Part shown: piece after piece, positions 62,370-64,000 of the stretch | Layout: each line of letters begins with the position of its first letter | Numbering within the stretch: the first letter of the stretch is position 1 | NCBI GenBank assembly: GCA_014237405.1 | Contig: JABZFO010000077.1 | Location: 1-64,000 of the forward strand | DNA: 64,000 nt | DNA from: Desulfosarcina sp. | GTDB lineage: Bacteria; Desulfobacterota; Desulfobacteria; Desulfobacterales; Desulfosarcinaceae | Direction of reading: 5' to 3' | The notes under the pieces: generated by a model | Databases searched by the model: none | What the model was told of the DNA's origin: nothing | What the model saw: the letters and a program-made list of their open reading frames with translations, nothing else | Program-made: the position numbers and the translations under genes

Positions 62370-62750
62370 CTAACTGCACCTGCTGACTATGTAATTTTTT
62401 ATATTTTTTCTCTGTTCCTTGATTTTTAATGTATTGGCCAATTCACCCCAAAGCTGTTTTTTGACTTGAGGTGCTCGTTTAAAAATTTCTTTAGCTGTTA
62501 TGCTTTTGACCATTTTTACAATCTTTGTTGGGCTGTAGGTTGGGACGGATTGAATCAAAAAATGAACATGATCCAAATCTGTCCCTATCTCTAAAAAGAT
62601 AATCTCGTAACGTTTAGATATTTCTAAACAAATCTCTTTAAGAGTTTCGTCCACAGCCTTATCAAAGACAACTCTACGGTATTTGGCTGGACAGACGAAA
62701 TGATAAATCAATACTGAAACATTGTGGCTTTTATGAATATAGGTGCTCAT
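62370..62750 (-). pseudogene. IS200-type Y1 transposase (RAYT-like), frameshifted
   Basis: N-terminal part intact: HNVSVLIYHFVCPAKYRRVV, HUH motif DLDHVHFLIQSVPTYSPTKIV, VKSITAKEIFKRAPQVKKQLWG. Then the family's GEFWSDGYFV-type segment of about 20 residues is missing and the frame shifts. The lost end is found in another frame (GQYIKNQGTEKKYKKLH, then QQVQLELF), so the catalytic Tyr in YIKNQ is out of frame. Upstream 62080-62369 is otherwise AT-rich with no gene. Confidence 0.85.
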
Positions 62751-62870
62751 AAAAGCACAGTAACATTTTTATTTTTCGAAGCAAAGCTTCGGGGAATTAA
62801 CCCCAAGGGATTAAAGTCGAATCTGTGTAGCAGTAGTGTAGCGCATAGGGCCTGAAGTGTTGATTTTACA

Positions 62871-62902
62871 GGACGCTGGTTTGACTCCCGCCGCCTCCAC
62901 CA
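62871..62902 (+). other. tmRNA 3'-end-like sequence (att-type repeat, right)
   Basis: 32 nt ending in GCCGCCTCCACCA, with T-arm-like GGTTTGACTCCCGCC. Four mismatches to the left copy at 60111-60142, same strand. The T-stem has one mismatch. A tmRNA-style terminator follows ten nt later, suggesting this copy is nearer to the original ssrA end. No tmRNA body lies upstream. Confidence 0.65.
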
Positions 62903-62911
62903 TTAAAATTT

Positions 62912-62967
62912 GAACGAACCGGTCCGGGTGCCGCAAGTGGCATGTCGGGCGGTTCGTTTTTCTTTTG
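62912..62967 (+). terminator. Terminator after the right tmRNA-like end
   Basis: Outer arms AACGAACC (62913-62920) and GGTTCGTT (62951-62958), inner hairpin TGCCGCAAGTGGCA, followed by TTTTTCTTTT. A Rho-independent terminator in the place expected after ssrA. Confidence 0.75.
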
Positions 62968-63383
62968 GTAGCAAGGGGTTACTGCGCTTCTTGTCGTAAC
63001 TGGTTCCATCCAATATCACTCGGTTTTCAGGAAATTGGAGTGGGAAAACGCTTCTCCGCCAGGATTTTTCTCTGAATTCTCAAGCTCAGCTTTTAGACCT
63101 CGTCCGGTTGCGGTATCCCTTTAAGATCAAGCCATTACACAAACACATATCTTATCAACCCATAAAAACCTAACAGGACGCGGTTCGAAAACGCGTAAAG
63201 CCCCCGAATTTTCAAACCAAAAGTCCCTCGCAGGAATCGGGAAATGGGGTTTAATGTGTTTCCCTGTCTCGTTGTCTTCAATCGAAATGACCTTGATATT
63301 TTCCAGTCGTTTGATATAACATTTGCTATGAGATCCGTGACAGAAGTGTTGTTTTCATCGACCAACAGCGAGAGTAAAGTCCA
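62968..63383. other. Intergenic region upstream of hsdM
   Basis: No convincing gene on either strand. The only long frame (63135-63395, minus) overlaps the hsdM start and reads like random sequence. Possibly the promoter region of a type I restriction operon, with no readable boxes. Confidence 0.4.
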
Positions 63384-64000
63384 ATGCCTGATCATAACTA
63401 TTTTTCGAACCTGATTTGGCAGATTGCCGATCTTCTGCGTGGACCGTACCGACCGCCACAGTATGAACGCGTTATGCTGCCCATGACAGTTCTGCGTCGC
63501 TTTGACTGTGTTCTCGCCCCCACCAAGTCAAAGGTTCTTGCAAAGCGCGAGAAGCTCAAAGAAGGCAAGCTGAACGAAGACGCTCTGGATAAAGTGCTGA
63601 ATAAAGTGGCGGGGCAGCGCTTTCACAACCACTCGCCGCTTGATTTTGAGAAGCTAAAGGGTGACCCGGACAATATAGAGAAGCATCTGGTCAGCTATAT
63701 TCAGGGATTTTCCCGCAATGCGCGTGACATTTTCGAATTCTTTGAGTTTGAGAGTGAAATCGAGAAGATGCGCGAAGCCAATATCCTCTATCTCGTCGTC
63801 TCCAAGTTCTGTGATGTGGATTTACATCCCAACACGGTTCCCAACGAGCAGATGGGCCTGATCTTTGAGAATCTCATCCGGCGGTTTAACGAACTGGCCA
63901 ACGAGACGGCCGGTGATCACTTCACGCCCCGTGAGGTTATCCGTTTAATGGTGAATATTCTTTTCATCAAAGACGACAAACTGCTGGCAACTCCCGGTAC
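63384..64000 (+). CDS. hsdM: Type I restriction-modification methyltransferase subunit HsdM (partial, runs off the window)
   Basis: 205 residues visible. N-terminal HsdM domain: NLIWQIADLLRGPYRPPQYE, RVMLPMTVLRRFDCVLAPTK, then helical text to FENLIRRFNELANETAGDHFTPREVIRLMV, the lead-in to the SAM-binding domain. The frame is open to the window edge, so length, partner hsdS/hsdR and intactness are unknown. It lies just outside the right tmRNA-like repeat, so it may belong to a further island segment. Confidence 0.88.
   Translation, partial: MPDHNYFSNLIWQIADLLRGPYRPPQYERVMLPMTVLRRFDCVLAPTKSKVLAKREKLKEGKLNEDALDKVLNKVAGQRFHNHSPLDFEKLKGDPDNIEKHLVSYIQGFSRNARDIFEFFEFESEIEKMREANILYLVVSKFCDVDLHPNTVPNEQMGLIFENLIRRFNELANETAGDHFTPREVIRLMVNILFIKDDKLLATPG

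Noticed and set aside
63135-63395. 86-residue minus-strand frame before hsdM
   Set aside because: It overlaps the hsdM start, has no ribosome site and no recognisable text.

Overview
The window looks like the chromosome of a Gram-negative, moderately GC-rich deltaproteobacterium (Desulfobacterota, most likely Desulfobacterales). The basis is a complete lipid A / outer-membrane cluster in deltaproteobacterial order, a GEMM-type (c-di-GMP) riboswitch, PEP-CTERM and CFI-box sorting signals, a CoA-transferase/GNAT fusion, REP/Y1-transposase elements and a cca-trpS-scpA-scpB neighbourhood. This is inference from family knowledge; there is no rRNA to place the organism.

Layout. 1-10 kb (mostly minus strand): SbcCD-like nuclease/ATPase pair behind a TetR stub, a HisH-HisF fusion, two CBS proteins, Smr, Nudix and cupin genes. 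10-17.5 kb: CoA-transferase/GNAT fusion, then a minus-strand sucrose operon (fructokinase, sucrose-phosphate synthase/phosphatase, sucrose phosphorylase), a conserved small protein and acylphosphatase. 17.6-21 kb: a decayed four-helix-bundle gene, arginine deiminase, a fumarase/aspartase-family lyase. 21.3-33.7 kb: lysS-lolE-lolD-bamA-skp-lpxD-fabZ-lpxA-lpxI-Gfo/Idh-lpxB. 33.8-38.8 kb (minus): an extracellular PKD/CFI-box protein behind a c-di-GMP riboswitch, then pilS and pilC. 38.8-46 kb: radical SAM enzyme, split CCA-adding enzyme, split trpS, scpA, scpB, a TumE/TumA toxin-antitoxin pair. 46-48 kb: RelE and IS200 remnants with REP sequences, and a PEP-CTERM protein behind a sigma-54-like promoter. 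48.5-52.8 kb: parE and a split parC. 53-60 kb: MBOAT acetyltransferase, an AlgX-like/sialate-esterase-like protein, PlsB. 60-64 kb: an accessory region bounded by two tmRNA-3'-end-like sequences, with XRE/ImmA genes and an IS200 pseudogene, then the start of hsdM at the window edge.

The two observations I rate highest are (1) the c-di-GMP riboswitch whose downstream hairpin buries the Shine-Dalgarno sequence of the PKD/CFI-box gene, and (2) a recurring pattern of short internal gaps (about 50-130 nt) in otherwise well-conserved genes: hisHF, the sucrose phosphatase domain, the CCA enzyme, trpS, scpA, parE, parC and a transposase. Several create a frameshift and split the gene. Because essential genes are hit, an assembly or consensus artefact must be excluded before any biological reading.

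The intergenic space is unusually rich in repeats: REP palindromes with decayed Y1 transposases, a dispersed palindromic family of about 120-135 bp (four long copies and one partial), long inverted repeats before bamA and after arcA, and G/C-rich hairpins next to scpB and parE. No tRNA, rRNA or CRISPR array was seen.
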